This document shows positions 51,684 to 60,434 of a stretch of 64,000 bases of DNA, piece after piece. The stretch's first letter is position 1. Each line of letters begins with the position of its first letter. This DNA is from Butyricicoccus pullicaecorum DSM 23266 (GTDB taxonomy: Bacteria; Bacillota; Clostridia; Oscillospirales; Butyricicoccaceae). A program made the position numbers and the translations under genes. The DNA lies in NCBI RefSeq assembly GCF_900167005.1, contig NZ_FUXW01000001.1:62001-126000 (forward strand), given 5' to 3'. The notes beneath the pieces were generated by a model. That model was given only the letters and a program-made list of their open reading frames with translations, did no database searches and was not told where the DNA came from.

Positions 51684-51938
51684 ATGGACAAAAACAAGAG
51701 CGTTGCAGATTTTATGAATAGCTTCCTTAATACACCTGAACCGAAAATTGATAATGAGTATTATGAAATCGAAGAACAGTATTTTCGGCAATTCGGTCAT
51801 GGTGTCCCAAGGGAAATGTTGCCTGATAGCATTTCAACGGAACAAATTAAACAAGCCATGAAAAAATGCATTCTTTCCAAAAAGGATAATCTCTTTGAAC
51901 TATTAGGCATCATTATCAACGATAATTATTTATATTAA
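51684..51938 (+). CDS. Small helical protein, immunity candidate
   Basis: 84 aa, start ATG 51684 after AGGTAGGTG. Helical, acidic, with a YYEIEEQYFRQFGHGVPREML motif region and a LFELLGIIIND end; no known domain recognised. It directly follows the metallopeptidase effector (9 bp), the place where polymorphic-toxin immunity genes normally are. Immunity is inferred from position alone. Confidence 0.72.
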   Translation: MDKNKSVADFMNSFLNTPEPKIDNEYYEIEEQYFRQFGHGVPREMLPDSISTEQIKQAMKKCILSKKDNLFELLGIIINDNYLY

Positions 51939-51954
51939 GAAAAGGAACGACGAC

Positions 51955-52218
51955 ATGGATGAAGACAACATTATAACTTTGAATGATGAGAATGGGAACG
52001 AAGTTGAATTTGAATTTCTTGACTTAATACCGTATCGCCAGAACGAATATGTTGTCCTGCTTCCTATTGGAGATTCGGATGGGCAAGTTGTTATTTTGCA
52101 GCTGAAAGAAATTGACGATGAAACAGAAGAATATGTTGGTGTTGAAAACGAATTTGTGTTAGAGACTGTCTTTGCTCTGTTCAAAGAGCGAAACAAAGAT
52201 TTCTTTACATTTGAGTAA
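51955..52218 (+). CDS. DUF1292 protein
   Basis: 87 aa. NDENGNEVEFEFLDLIPYRQNEYVVLLP, seen as EVEFEFLDLI and EYVVLLPI, followed by VVILQLKEIDDE and a C-terminal FALFKER helix, is the DUF1292 pattern found in Firmicutes. The family usually sits next to housekeeping genes; here it is inside the effector cluster and may be a second immunity or regulatory protein. Confidence 0.82.
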   Translation: MDEDNIITLNDENGNEVEFEFLDLIPYRQNEYVVLLPIGDSDGQVVILQLKEIDDETEEYVGVENEFVLETVFALFKERNKDFFTFE

Positions 52219-52267
52219 TTAAACAATGCAAGCTCAAACCAACAACACGATAAAAGGGGGGTGCATT

Positions 52268-53137
52268 ATGGATATTTGGCATCGTGTAGGCAGAATTGTT
52301 CGCTTCTCAAACTTAGGAACTCTTCTGTTCTTTACTCTTAATATTCTGCTGATTGTTGCTGTGTTCGGTTCGTCAGGAAGCATTGTTGAACTGATTTGTA
52401 TTTACTTTTTCACAGTAGCTATCAGCTTATCCCCATTAGGCGAAATGTGCCTGGCTGCCTTCGCAGGAGCAAGCGATATAAAAAGAGTAGATATAAAACT
52501 TCGAGTTGTCCCGCTGGTTCAATATGTTTTAGATAAAGCAAAAGAGAACACATCATACTGTCCTAAAAAAGTGAAAGTGAAGATTATCCATGATCCTGCT
52601 CCAAATGCATTTGCTCTAGGTAGGCAAACACTATGCATAACTGACGGATTGCTTTTACTCTCCGATGATATGATACTTGGAATTCTCGCCCATGAGATCG
52701 GACATCTCTCATACGGACATACTGTTATCCAATTATTGATTGGCGGGGGCAATATATTTATATCCGGGTGCCTCCTGTTAATCAAAATATCCTACTGGAT
52801 TTTTTCTGCAATCATGGGGCTGTTCGCAATATGCTCTCGTAGTGGTGTAATGGGTATAATTACCGCAGTTTTCGCAGGAATATCAACAGCACTTTCTTGG
52901 TTATGGGTAAAGTTCTGTATGCTTTTTCTGATGTGGTCTATGAGACAAAATGAGTATCTGGCTGATGAATTTGCTTATAAAATTGGTTTTGGTCTTGAAT
53001 TAGCGACGGTATTAGACCAACATATCTCAGATGTTCCGCATGATGGTTTTCTCAGTGCAATATACTCAACTCATCCATGCAACGATGATAGGGTTGCAGC
53101 ATTGCAAAATTTAGGTGTACCCTATTCTCGATACTAA
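52268..53137 (+). CDS. M48-family membrane metalloprotease (HtpX-like)
   Basis: About 290 aa, start ATG 52268 after AAAAGGGGGGTG; the longer frame from 52226 has no ribosome site. Two N-terminal membrane helices (residues about 18-65), zinc motif AHEIGHLSYGH near 141, two more helices (about 155-215) and the third ligand in NEYLADEFA near 230. HtpX-like proteases degrade misfolded membrane proteins. At the end of the effector operon it may process the exported WXG proteins or be unrelated cargo. Confidence 0.87.
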   Translation: MDIWHRVGRIVRFSNLGTLLFFTLNILLIVAVFGSSGSIVELICIYFFTVAISLSPLGEMCLAAFAGASDIKRVDIKLRVVPLVQYVLDKAKENTSYCPKKVKVKIIHDPAPNAFALGRQTLCITDGLLLLSDDMILGILAHEIGHLSYGHTVIQLLIGGGNIFISGCLLLIKISYWIFSAIMGLFAICSRSGVMGIITAVFAGISTALSWLWVKFCMLFLMWSMRQNEYLADEFAYKIGFGLELATVLDQHISDVPHDGFLSAIYSTHPCNDDRVAALQNLGVPYSRY

Positions 53138-53510
53138 ATTCATAATCTCACAAATTGGCAAGCAGTGTAAACCTGTACAGGTTCACTCATTTTCTCGAAT
53201 TTCCCTTTGGGTCATTCTTCGCAAATTTGCTTGTTGGGGGAGCATCCCCAATCCCCTTTGAACGACATCTTCAATGTCGGCTGCACCTTCGGTTTTAGAG
53301 AGTATATTTTTAATGGATCACCGATTCGATTTTGTGTTATGAATGTTTTTAAGATCGCCAAAAGAGGTGGGTGTTGTGCTGATTTACACATTTTCCAGAC
53401 ACCGAGAGGTATATCAAATTTAGAATTTTTGAAAAATTGGAGAAAGTGTTTTATAGAACTTGTCAGAGAATTCTTTCTTTTGAACTATGCAAAAAAGGAT
53501 TCCGTAACGC
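53138..53510. other. Non-coding region between the convergent protease and 2H genes
   Basis: About 370 bases with only a weak open frame lacking ribosome site and family features. It contains CCTGTACAGG (palindrome, about 53173-53182), TGGGGGAGCATCCCCA (hairpin, about 53236-53251) and GACATCTTCAATGTC (hairpin, about 53264-53278). A cluster of short hairpins of this type resembles mobilization-site remnants, but nothing decides this. Confidence 0.4.
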
Positions 53511-54227
53511 TTAACTAACTATGCTTTCATATTTTTTCATAGAACAAAAAAATTGATAATCAATCATGTTGCTATCCAGAGCAAATCGAATTCCATCTGA
53601 ATTTTGACTGTTCCACTGGCTGATAAATTTATACAGACTGCTCCATTCTTCCGGAGAATATGTGCCTGGTTTATAGTATGCAAGCGTACAATGAAGTGTC
53701 AATGGATAAGGAAGGGGACATATTTCATCAACAGACTCATACATCTGTTGAATAGTATTATGAACCTGCTCATCGACCGGCTCAAACAGCATTACAATGG
53801 AACTTGCTACCATACTTACCATACCCTTTGCAACAAGGCTGATAGTTCCTTTATCTTTTAGAGAAGGCAAGAATGATTTTATAACGTTATCGTGTGATTC
53901 GATCTTTGGTGTTATTTCACTTTTTTTTGTTGATGCGCTTAGATCATGTAGTGTAATGTGCAGTGATTCCTCCGGAAGTATTTCTGATAGGAATTTTCCA
54001 TGCTCCTGATAAAGCGATTTTTGGATAGAAGAAAGATATTGTTTCATACTTTTTGGAAGTTGAAACACAACGGTATCACCATAAAATGGACAAATTGAAC
54101 CATCCTCTCTACATTTTTGAACCAGGTTTGGCGATGTTTTAAATTCTTCATCGGCTGGAGGAAAACAAGCTCGATCCTGAATCAAAGTTTGTATTCGATT
54201 CACATGATCAAAATAATTCTCTTTCAT
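53511..54227 (-). CDS. 2H-family phosphoesterase
   Basis: 238 aa with the two HxT motifs of the 2H superfamily: SLHITLHDL (His 90) and TLHCTLAYYKPG (His 179), at the expected spacing of about 90 residues. Such enzymes open 2',3'-cyclic phosphates of RNA or ADP-ribose 1'',2''-cyclic phosphate, or act as RNA-end processing factors. AAAAGGGAAA precedes the ATG. It is the last gene of the leftward block D cluster that also holds macro and NADAR domains, so ADP-ribose phosphates are an attractive substrate (inference). Confidence 0.83.
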   Translation of the reverse strand: MKENYFDHVNRIQTLIQDRACFPPADEEFKTSPNLVQKCREDGSICPFYGDTVVFQLPKSMKQYLSSIQKSLYQEHGKFLSEILPEESLHITLHDLSASTKKSEITPKIESHDNVIKSFLPSLKDKGTISLVAKGMVSMVASSIVMLFEPVDEQVHNTIQQMYESVDEICPLPYPLTLHCTLAYYKPGTYSPEEWSSLYKFISQWNSQNSDGIRFALDSNMIDYQFFCSMKKYESIVS

Positions 54228-54229
54228 TT

Positions 54230-54400
54230 TTATTTTCCCTTTTCAAATATCTTTTCCAATATTTCGTATGAATTTTATAACCAGCATATCCGTTACAAAG
54301 GAGTTAGAAGACCATTGGATTTGCCTTCGCATTGCTTCATCTGCTGGATTTACTATTGTCTTCTGTTCAATAAAGTTATCAACTTTTGTATTTACATTTT
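54230..54400 (-). pseudogene. Degraded duplicate of the 3' part of the EcsC-like gene
   Basis: The DNA around 54240-54400 aligns by eye with 55075-55315 (shared TTTTATAACCAGCATATCCGTTACAAAGG-type stretch; for example CAGCATATCCGTT and GGATTTACTATTGTCT occur in both). A central piece of about 70 bases present in the intact gene is missing. There is no start and the frame is interrupted, so it is a relic of an earlier duplication or recombination. Confidence 0.75.
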
Positions 54401-54964
54401 AATGATGCCATCCTCTACTAGCCAATCAATCCGCAGATCTGGAAGATGCTTATGCGCTTCAAAATATGCAACGCCTAATCCATATGCAAAAATAGGATTA
54501 TCCTCACATGTTTTTTTGGAGATTCGATGGAAAAATTCATCATAAGTATAATAATTGTAATATGTTCGATCCCCGAACACATCCTTGCCCGGCGATTCAG
54601 GTTCGGTATCTGTTGCCAAAAGAAGTACCCTTTCGTTTGACAGCCCCATCAAAAGATACGATTTTTGCAAATTTGGCAAATTGTCAAAACCAATTTCCAG
54701 CAGTTCTTCTGCACTATAAGTTCTGCTGCACCCTACCATACTCTTTCCCGGAATAAAATTCTCGATTGGAATGAGTGTATCGGAAGCACGTGAGGGATTA
54801 CAACGAAGAATTTCTCTAGCTTCTTCATTTCCGTATAAAACTGCCCGTACAAGCCACATATTTGCAATCTTTGCATCGCCGTATTCTGACATTTTAAGCA
54901 TTGCCTTACTATCACCTTTTCGACAACGTTCCAGCAATAGTGCTTTTCTCAATGTTTTATTCAT
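54392..54964 (-). CDS. Sel1-like repeat protein with shared C-terminal domain
   Basis: 190 aa. The N-terminal half has a Sel1/TPR-like pattern (CRKGDSKAMLKMSEYGDAKIA, then MWLVRAVLYGNEEAREIL). The C-terminal 85 residues (ELLEIGFDNLPNLQKSYLLMG, then the YYNYYTYDEFFHRIS motif) match the C-terminal domains of the proteins encoded at 57.0-58.3 and 61.5-62.1 kb. This shared domain is not one I recognise. AGGAGATAT precedes the ATG. The gene probably replaced part of a duplicated EcsC locus, since an EcsC fragment follows it. Confidence 0.72.
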   Translation of the reverse strand: MNKTLRKALLLERCRKGDSKAMLKMSEYGDAKIANMWLVRAVLYGNEEAREILRCNPSRASDTLIPIENFIPGKSMVGCSRTYSAEELLEIGFDNLPNLQKSYLLMGLSNERVLLLATDTEPESPGKDVFGDRTYYNYYTYDEFFHRISKKTCEDNPIFAYGLGVAYFEAHKHLPDLRIDWLVEDGIIKM

Positions 54965-55041
54965 ACATATATCTCCTTATATCGTCCAGTTTACTCTATT
55001 CTTGTTTATTCATTCTCACTTCATTCATATCTACAACCCAA

Positions 55042-55845
55042 TCAAAATAATTTTCTATCATAGTTTTTCACCTTTCCTTCCAAATATCTTTTTCGATATT
55101 TCAATTGTACATATGACATAATTCTGCCATAGTACACTGGGTTCATTGCACCACCAACAATACCTATCACAGGTAATCCCTGTATGAATTTCATCACCAG
55201 CATATCCGTTGCAAAGGTGTTAGAAGTTGATTGGATTTGTCTTCGTATTTCTTCTTCTGTTGGATTTACTATTGTCTCCTGTTCAATAAAGTCATTAACT
55301 TTTGTATTTAGCTCACTCCAATTTATTCCTGTTGACATAGATGTTTCCAACATCATTAATATAAACATCTTCTCTACAGGCGATGCATAATCAAATCCAT
55401 ATTTAAGTGCTGTTTCATAAACACCTCGAAGCAGAACCACAACCCAAATAACGATATCCGGCAGACCAATACCAAGTGCTCCTAAAATAATACCCTCCGC
55501 TGTTGAAAAAGCCATGTTCAGTGTATTCCCCATAGCCGCATCTCTTTTCATGTTTTTGATTTCTCGTTTACCGCCTTTCAGATCTATTGCGTAATCTTTA
55601 ATCTTAAAGTCTTTCTCAAACGATTCTTTATCATATGTTTTTTCAATAAGCATATTTCCATTTTCAAAAATAAGAGAGAATGCTTTGCAGAACATCTTTT
55701 CCAAGCCAATGATGACCTTATCAGGAATCTTTTCTTCCAACTTTGTTTTCCATAACGGATTATCTTTATTTGTTGCCTTTTTTAATATCTGGTTTTCTCT
55801 CTTTTTAATCTTTAGCAATTCTCTTTCGATTGCTCTCGACTTCAT
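55042..55845 (-). CDS. EcsC-family protein
   Basis: About 267 aa, start ATG 55845 with TAGGAGATG nine bases upstream; an ATG at 55854 is too close to that site. EcsC pattern: Lys-rich N-terminus, helix with GLEKMFCKAFSLIFENG, hydrophobic glycine-rich core (GNTLNMAFSTAEGIILGALGIGLPDIVIWV split in the middle), YGFDYASPVEKMFILMMLE and a C-terminal GLPVIGIVGGAMNPVYYGRIM. EcsC proteins are membrane-associated with unknown function. It overlaps the end of the upstream membrane gene by about 40 bp. Confidence 0.84.
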   Translation of the reverse strand: MKSRAIERELLKIKKRENQILKKATNKDNPLWKTKLEEKIPDKVIIGLEKMFCKAFSLIFENGNMLIEKTYDKESFEKDFKIKDYAIDLKGGKREIKNMKRDAAMGNTLNMAFSTAEGIILGALGIGLPDIVIWVVVLLRGVYETALKYGFDYASPVEKMFILMMLETSMSTGINWSELNTKVNDFIEQETIVNPTEEEIRRQIQSTSNTFATDMLVMKFIQGLPVIGIVGGAMNPVYYGRIMSYVQLKYRKRYLEGKVKNYDRKLF

Positions 55846-56950
55846 ATTTGTCATCTCCTAAAGCGAAACCAAACAACATCCATAGCAGTAATATTTCCCC
55901 TGGGTTCCGCAGAAGCAATGCGCCAATATCTGTGGATGTTATCAAAAACAGCTCTGCTAAATATCCTAATGCACAAAGAGAAAAGATGGATACCAAAAGG
56001 ATCTGTGCAAAGGAGTTTTTCCTGATGTTGCTGCTCCTTGAAATTCTTGCAACAAAGTATAGTAAAAGTATTCCTGCTAAAAAAGCAACGATAAACGGCA
56101 ACCAACCTTTTTGGTATTTAATCCAAAAGAACGAACAGTTATCTACGTTGACGTAAAATGTATCATCTAAAAAAGGAGACATATCGCCAAACCAGGCATT
56201 CCAAGCCAAACTCATACGATATCCGATCCAATTATCAGTATGCAAATTATCTATAGGGACGGACGAGATAGGATTTATCAGGCTACTTATGATATTCGAT
56301 ATTCTTTCATGCTTCCAAAATATTGCTAGAAAACTTAATGCGGAAAACATGCTGAGTTCTAAAATGCTTTTCTCTATACAATGCTGCTTTTCTATTATAC
56401 GCCACGAGGCAATTCCAATAACAAACATAAAAATCATTTCAACAGAATCTCGCCGATAAAACTCTGAGGGAATGAGCATATTTTCAATTAAGAAAATAGC
56501 AAGTGTAAGCAGCGCAAAATAAATTCCCATTCCAAGTATATATTGAGTTTTGCCTTTATCTCGATTGATTCTAATAATTTTGCTACCAAATAAATAGGTA
56601 AATACCGACCACAAAGAAAGACATAATTCTTTAATAGCATATAAATAATCATAGCAAAACAGGTTGTTTATGATAAAACAATAAAGAATTAATGCACCAA
56701 TCGCAGCAATCCCCCAATATTTTGTTTTAACTTTATTTTTATAAAGCAAATTCCCCAACACACCGAATACTGCCAGATAAAGGTATTTGAATATATAGTA
56801 GAACCCAACATCACGGTTAAAAAAGGAAACGTTTTCCGAAGCACTTAAGAGACTCCAAATGTAAATAGATACGCTTAAAATCGAGCATAAAATAATACCT
56901 ATATAGTATTTTGGTACATTATGCTCATTCGTATGAATAAAACCAATCAT
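55805..56950 (-). CDS. Polytopic membrane protein of unknown function
   Basis: 381 aa with about ten hydrophobic segments (for example residues 15-36, 50-65, 78-98, 140-160, 172-186, 285-305, 318-340, 350-370). A large extracytoplasmic loop near residues 225-280 is rich in Trp, Asn and Asp (NWIGYRMSLAWNAWFGDMSPF). The C-terminal helices are faintly similar to FtsW/RodA-type proteins but diagnostic residues are not convincing. It is cotranscribed with the EcsC-like gene, which overlaps its 3' end. Confidence 0.75.
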   Translation of the reverse strand: MIGFIHTNEHNVPKYYIGIILCSILSVSIYIWSLLSASENVSFFNRDVGFYYIFKYLYLAVFGVLGNLLYKNKVKTKYWGIAAIGALILYCFIINNLFCYDYLYAIKELCLSLWSVFTYLFGSKIIRINRDKGKTQYILGMGIYFALLTLAIFLIENMLIPSEFYRRDSVEMIFMFVIGIASWRIIEKQHCIEKSILELSMFSALSFLAIFWKHERISNIISSLINPISSVPIDNLHTDNWIGYRMSLAWNAWFGDMSPFLDDTFYVNVDNCSFFWIKYQKGWLPFIVAFLAGILLLYFVARISRSSNIRKNSFAQILLVSIFSLCALGYLAELFLITSTDIGALLLRNPGEILLLWMLFGFALGDDKYEVESNRKRIAKD

Positions 56951-57003
56951 TCTACTATTACCAACCCTTTTCTATCAAAAATCAGATAATATTAACTTCC
57001 AAT

Positions 57004-58269
57004 CTATTCGACAATTTTTCGTTTCCTCAGCTTTACTGTCTGTTCATGTATGTCGGAAAGTTTTTGTTCCGCACTTTTGCTCCTCATATCATTTGAAGAA
57101 TAACTGTGAAGAATCGGTGCTCCCGGAATGAAGTTTAAACAATCATCAACGAACCACCAGTCATAATATATTTCACTCCCATAGCCATCTTCGTCGGGAC
57201 CATCTTCGCTTTCGTAGCTGTCAACGAGAACAAGACCTTCTTTGTCCACGCAATGGAGGGTATACTCACGTTCTTCCTCGAAATCCAAAAATCCCATGGC
57301 ATTCAGCAAATATCCTTGCAATGTTCCACCAAGACTGTTTGATAATCTCACAGTACGAAGTCGTTGTCCTGGATGAGCATCAACCCATTTTGCTAAAAAC
57401 ATTTTTGCTTCTTGATTTCCATATTGATAAGCACGATACAGCCAAAAGTTTGCTGCCCTTGCATAAAAGATCACGTCCGGATATTGCAGTGATTTATGGT
57501 AGAAATATTCCTTCATTTGATACATAGCTGAGGCATCAGCTTCTGCACACCTTCGGGCAATACTCTGGAATTCTGATTCGTCCCAATGGCGTATCTGTGG
57601 CTGATCCGTCCCGCATGGCATAGTTAATCGTTTTCCCTGTATCCGCCAAAATTCATCTGCATATTCCACCGGATCACTTTTTTGCAATCCAGTTACGTCT
57701 TTTAGTTTTTCGCAATCATAAAATGCTCCTGCTTCAATATGCTTTATACTTTTAGGTAATGATACGGACTCAAAACCACAGGCAATAAACGCTCTTTCTC
57801 GAATAACCTGTAATCCTTCCGGCAAGATTACCCGTTGCAGATTATGCAGTTCTACAAATGCCTGCATTTCGATTTCCCGAACACTTTTAGGAACACTATA
57901 TTCCGTCCCCGCAGCAGCCTGAGGGCAACAAACCAGAATACGACCATCTGCACTCAAAACCGGTTTCTGCAATCCACTGTCGTAAAAAGCCCAACCCGTG
58001 ATCTGTTTGATGCTGGCAGGAAGCTGGATACTTTTTAATTTAGTGCAGCCAGTAAAAGCATTGGATTCTATGGTTTCAATGCCCTCGCATAGTGTGATGC
58101 TGGTTAAATTTTTACAATTGGCGAAGGCACGCACTCCAATGGTTTTAACACTTTCTGGTACAATTACAGAGCGAATGCGCATATTCCCTTCATAAGTACG
58201 TGGATAAATTTGCTCAGTTCCGGAAGGAATAATAAGATGCCCCATTATGATAACTGGTTTCATATTCAT
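57004..58269 (-). CDS. BspA-type leucine-rich repeat protein with Sel1-like and shared C-terminal domains
   Basis: 421 aa. Residues 10-195 are LRR_5/BspA repeats of about 23 residues (IPSGTEQIYPRTYEGN, VPESVKTIGVRAFANCKNLTSI, LPASIKQITGWAFYDS, LPKSIKHIEAGAFYDC). Residues about 235-290 are Sel1-like (CAEADASAMYQMKEYF...FWLYRAYQYGNQEAKMFL). The C-terminal part (AMGFLDFEEEREYTLHC, DEDGYGSEIYYDWW) belongs to the domain shared with the genes at 54.4 and 61.5 kb. No signal peptide is seen, so it acts in the cytoplasm. GAGGAGTGAG precedes the ATG. An intracellular recognition protein is possible. Confidence 0.82.
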   Translation of the reverse strand: MNMKPVIIMGHLIIPSGTEQIYPRTYEGNMRIRSVIVPESVKTIGVRAFANCKNLTSITLCEGIETIESNAFTGCTKLKSIQLPASIKQITGWAFYDSGLQKPVLSADGRILVCCPQAAAGTEYSVPKSVREIEMQAFVELHNLQRVILPEGLQVIRERAFIACGFESVSLPKSIKHIEAGAFYDCEKLKDVTGLQKSDPVEYADEFWRIQGKRLTMPCGTDQPQIRHWDESEFQSIARRCAEADASAMYQMKEYFYHKSLQYPDVIFYARAANFWLYRAYQYGNQEAKMFLAKWVDAHPGQRLRTVRLSNSLGGTLQGYLLNAMGFLDFEEEREYTLHCVDKEGLVLVDSYESEDGPDEDGYGSEIYYDWWFVDDCLNFIPGAPILHSYSSNDMRSKSAEQKLSDIHEQTVKLRKRKIVE

Positions 58270-58389
58270 TTCTCACTCCTCAAGTATTTTCAAATTCTTT
58301 TCGCAAACTCAATACTCTCATTGAGCTATTTTCGTCTTTTCCTGCGTCCAGATGGATTTTCCAAAGGTATCATGCAATTACCTATGCGT
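58270..58389. other. Short intergenic segment
   Basis: 120 bases; contains the ribosome site of the LRR gene. No terminator is visible, so the macro gene and the LRR gene are probably on one transcript. Confidence 0.4.
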
Positions 58390-59595
58390 TTATTTCTCCT
58401 CCAAAACAATATATCTTCCCATATCTTTGAGCTTACGTCTATATTCAATCCGCTCTCTTACAGACATTTCCGCCATAAGTTTTTCATCTTCCGGGTAAAA
58501 TTGCAACTTTTGACAGTGGAAAACAAGTCCTTGTGTCTCGCTTCGCCGGTTTTCATCGTTATATTTCCAATTATGTAAATGTCTAGATATGAAATCAAAA
58601 GAATCTGGTTCGAAGCAGCAAAACACAATTTCCATATTGTAGCAGTAATTCTTTTTCTGCCAGTCAAGAACTGATGTAAAAGCAATTTTAGCCGCAGCAG
58701 CTTTAGGAAAAGCAAATTTTCCGGTTGAAATCATCGGAAAAGCAATACTATGGATATCATTTTCTCTGGCAACTTCCAAACAATTGTAATAGCATTTTTT
58801 CAGCAATCCTTCTGCATCAGGTGTTCCATAGGCAGGTCCGACAGTGTGAATTACATACTTAGCCTTCAGATGATAGCCTCTTGTAATTTTAGCTTCGCCG
58901 ATCCGACATCCATTCAGCTTTTGACATTCCTCTTGAAGTGCCGACCCTGCCGCTCTATGAATCACACCATTTAATCCACCACTAACAGCCAGTTTAGTGT
59001 TAGCAGAATTTACAATACACTCGCATTCCAGATTTGTAATATCTTGTCGGATCACTTTCATGCGGCATTCAGGGAGGTATTCGCTTAGAAATCCTGCATA
59101 AAGTTTTTGCCATACTTTGAGGTGCAGACACATCATATCGAAAGCAATCTGTTCTTCACAACAAAAAATTACTTCCATAGGGCTATTCCAATGTGCATAT
59201 CGCCATTTACGAGCAGCAAAAAATGCAATCGGAACGGCTTCATAGATTGGATAACCGTGCGTACCAGTCGAGAGCAAAGGGAACGCAATGCTATGAATGT
59301 GATTCTCATTTGCTATCTCCAGACAACTTAAATAGCAATTTTCTAACAATGAGTCTTCATCTTCCATTTCATAATAAGGTGCGGCTGTGTTTATGATATA
59401 GTCTGGTTTTTCACAGGAATTTTTGATAAGGGTGCAACCACTAACATATTCTCTAATTAGTTTTCCATCCTCCTCTTGAAAATTCGCTGCTTGATTAAGC
59501 TCTCTTACGATACATTGGCAATCGGATCTGTTGATATCTTCATTGATAATTCGAAATTTGAATTCTGGTGCAAAAAAAGCTCTGTTTTCTTCCAT
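58390..59595 (-). CDS. Tandem macro-domain protein
   Basis: 401 aa. The second macro domain (residues about 178-345) is well conserved: RQDITNLECECIVNSANTKL, HRAAGSALQEEC, NGCRIGEAKITRGYHLKAKYVIHTVGP and SIAFPMISTGKF. It has Asn (GGLNG, residue 209) where MacroD-type deacylases have the catalytic Asp. The first (10-165) keeps the fold (NEDINRSDCQCIV, IHSIAFPLLSTGTHGYP) but lacks the NAAN and GGG loops and is degenerate. A 55-residue basic tail follows. It probably binds ADP-ribose, possibly without strong hydrolysis. GGAGG precedes the ATG. Confidence 0.87.
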   Translation of the reverse strand: MEENRAFFAPEFKFRIINEDINRSDCQCIVRELNQAANFQEEDGKLIREYVSGCTLIKNSCEKPDYIINTAAPYYEMEDEDSLLENCYLSCLEIANENHIHSIAFPLLSTGTHGYPIYEAVPIAFFAARKWRYAHWNSPMEVIFCCEEQIAFDMMCLHLKVWQKLYAGFLSEYLPECRMKVIRQDITNLECECIVNSANTKLAVSGGLNGVIHRAAGSALQEECQKLNGCRIGEAKITRGYHLKAKYVIHTVGPAYGTPDAEGLLKKCYYNCLEVARENDIHSIAFPMISTGKFAFPKAAAAKIAFTSVLDWQKKNYCYNMEIVFCCFEPDSFDFISRHLHNWKYNDENRRSETQGLVFHCQKLQFYPEDEKLMAEMSVRERIEYRRKLKDMGRYIVLEEK

Positions 59596-59618
59596 ATTTA
59601 CCTCCAGAAACGCTTATT

Positions 59619-60419
59619 TTAAATCCCCACAAACTTTTCCATAAAAATTTTGTCTGTATGAACCCCTTTTACTGTTATAAACAGCCCCTCGCTGCATATC
59701 TCAAGTAAAATCACATTTCCTTGCTGAATTTTGCCGCTACCATCTTTCTGAACTGTGGGACAAATGCTTCCATCGTTAATATACATGTTGTTGTGTGTAT
59801 CATCAAACTCTACAGTAGGAGAGAGGTGGGTATGCCCTGATACTAATATTACATTTCTATTCATATCGAGTATTCCTTGAAATCGCTTATCCTGTTCCGC
59901 CACAATGTAGGGTGTCATATCTGTTGTTCTCTGGGGATTATGCAAAATGAGAGGGGGGTGACACATTATAATATGATAATTACAGGAGCTTCTGTTGAGA
60001 CTTTGTTGTAAAAATTCCAACTGACGACCCTTGTCTGGAAAGAAGAATTGCTTTTGACAATATGTAGGATTCAATCCGATCAAATCAATATGTTCATTGA
60101 TACATTTATAAAACGCTCCACAATCATCAATAAGCGAAGGATATTCATTATTTACTTTTCTCTCAAACAACCTGTAATTCGTATCATCTCTTGCAGGATT
60201 ATCGTGATTTCCGCTCACACAATAAACTGCCGCATCATTAAATTGCTCTTTTAATAATGTGAGCAACATATCGTATTGTTTTTCTTCTGCTCGATCTGCA
60301 ATATCTCCAACTATCAAGAGCAGTTCGATGTCATGAAGTTTTGAAAGTGCTCGCTCAATGTTAGTGGTCTTTTTATATAAATGCAAATCACTGATCAGAC
60401 CAATTTTTGCGTTTATCAT
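59619..60419 (-). CDS. Calcineurin-like metallophosphoesterase
   Basis: 266 aa with all five metal motifs: SDLHL (residues 10-14), GDIADR (near 38), GNHDN (near 70), MCHPPLI (near 151) and SGHTHLSP (near 194). Hydrolyses phosphomonoesters or diesters; some relatives act on cyclic nucleotides or ADP-ribose derivatives. It lies between the macro gene (23 bp) and the NADAR-macro gene (15 bp), so all three are one transcript. The ribosome site is weak. Its substrate is inferred to be related to ADP-ribose only from context. Confidence 0.9.
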   Translation of the reverse strand: MINAKIGLISDLHLYKKTTNIERALSKLHDIELLLIVGDIADRAEEKQYDMLLTLLKEQFNDAAVYCVSGNHDNPARDDTNYRLFERKVNNEYPSLIDDCGAFYKCINEHIDLIGLNPTYCQKQFFFPDKGRQLEFLQQSLNRSSCNYHIIMCHPPLILHNPQRTTDMTPYIVAEQDKRFQGILDMNRNVILVSGHTHLSPTVEFDDTHNNMYINDGSICPTVQKDGSGKIQQGNVILLEICSEGLFITVKGVHTDKIFMEKFVGI

Positions 60420-60434
60420 AAATACACATTCTTT

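Noticed and set aside
53207-53518. Plus-strand frame of 103 aa after the M48 gene
   Set aside because: No ribosome site, unusual composition, overlaps the end of the 2H gene and contains hairpins; kept as non-coding.
55805-56950. FtsW/RodA-family assignment of the polytopic protein
   Set aside because: Only faint resemblance of the last helices; key conserved residues could not be identified.
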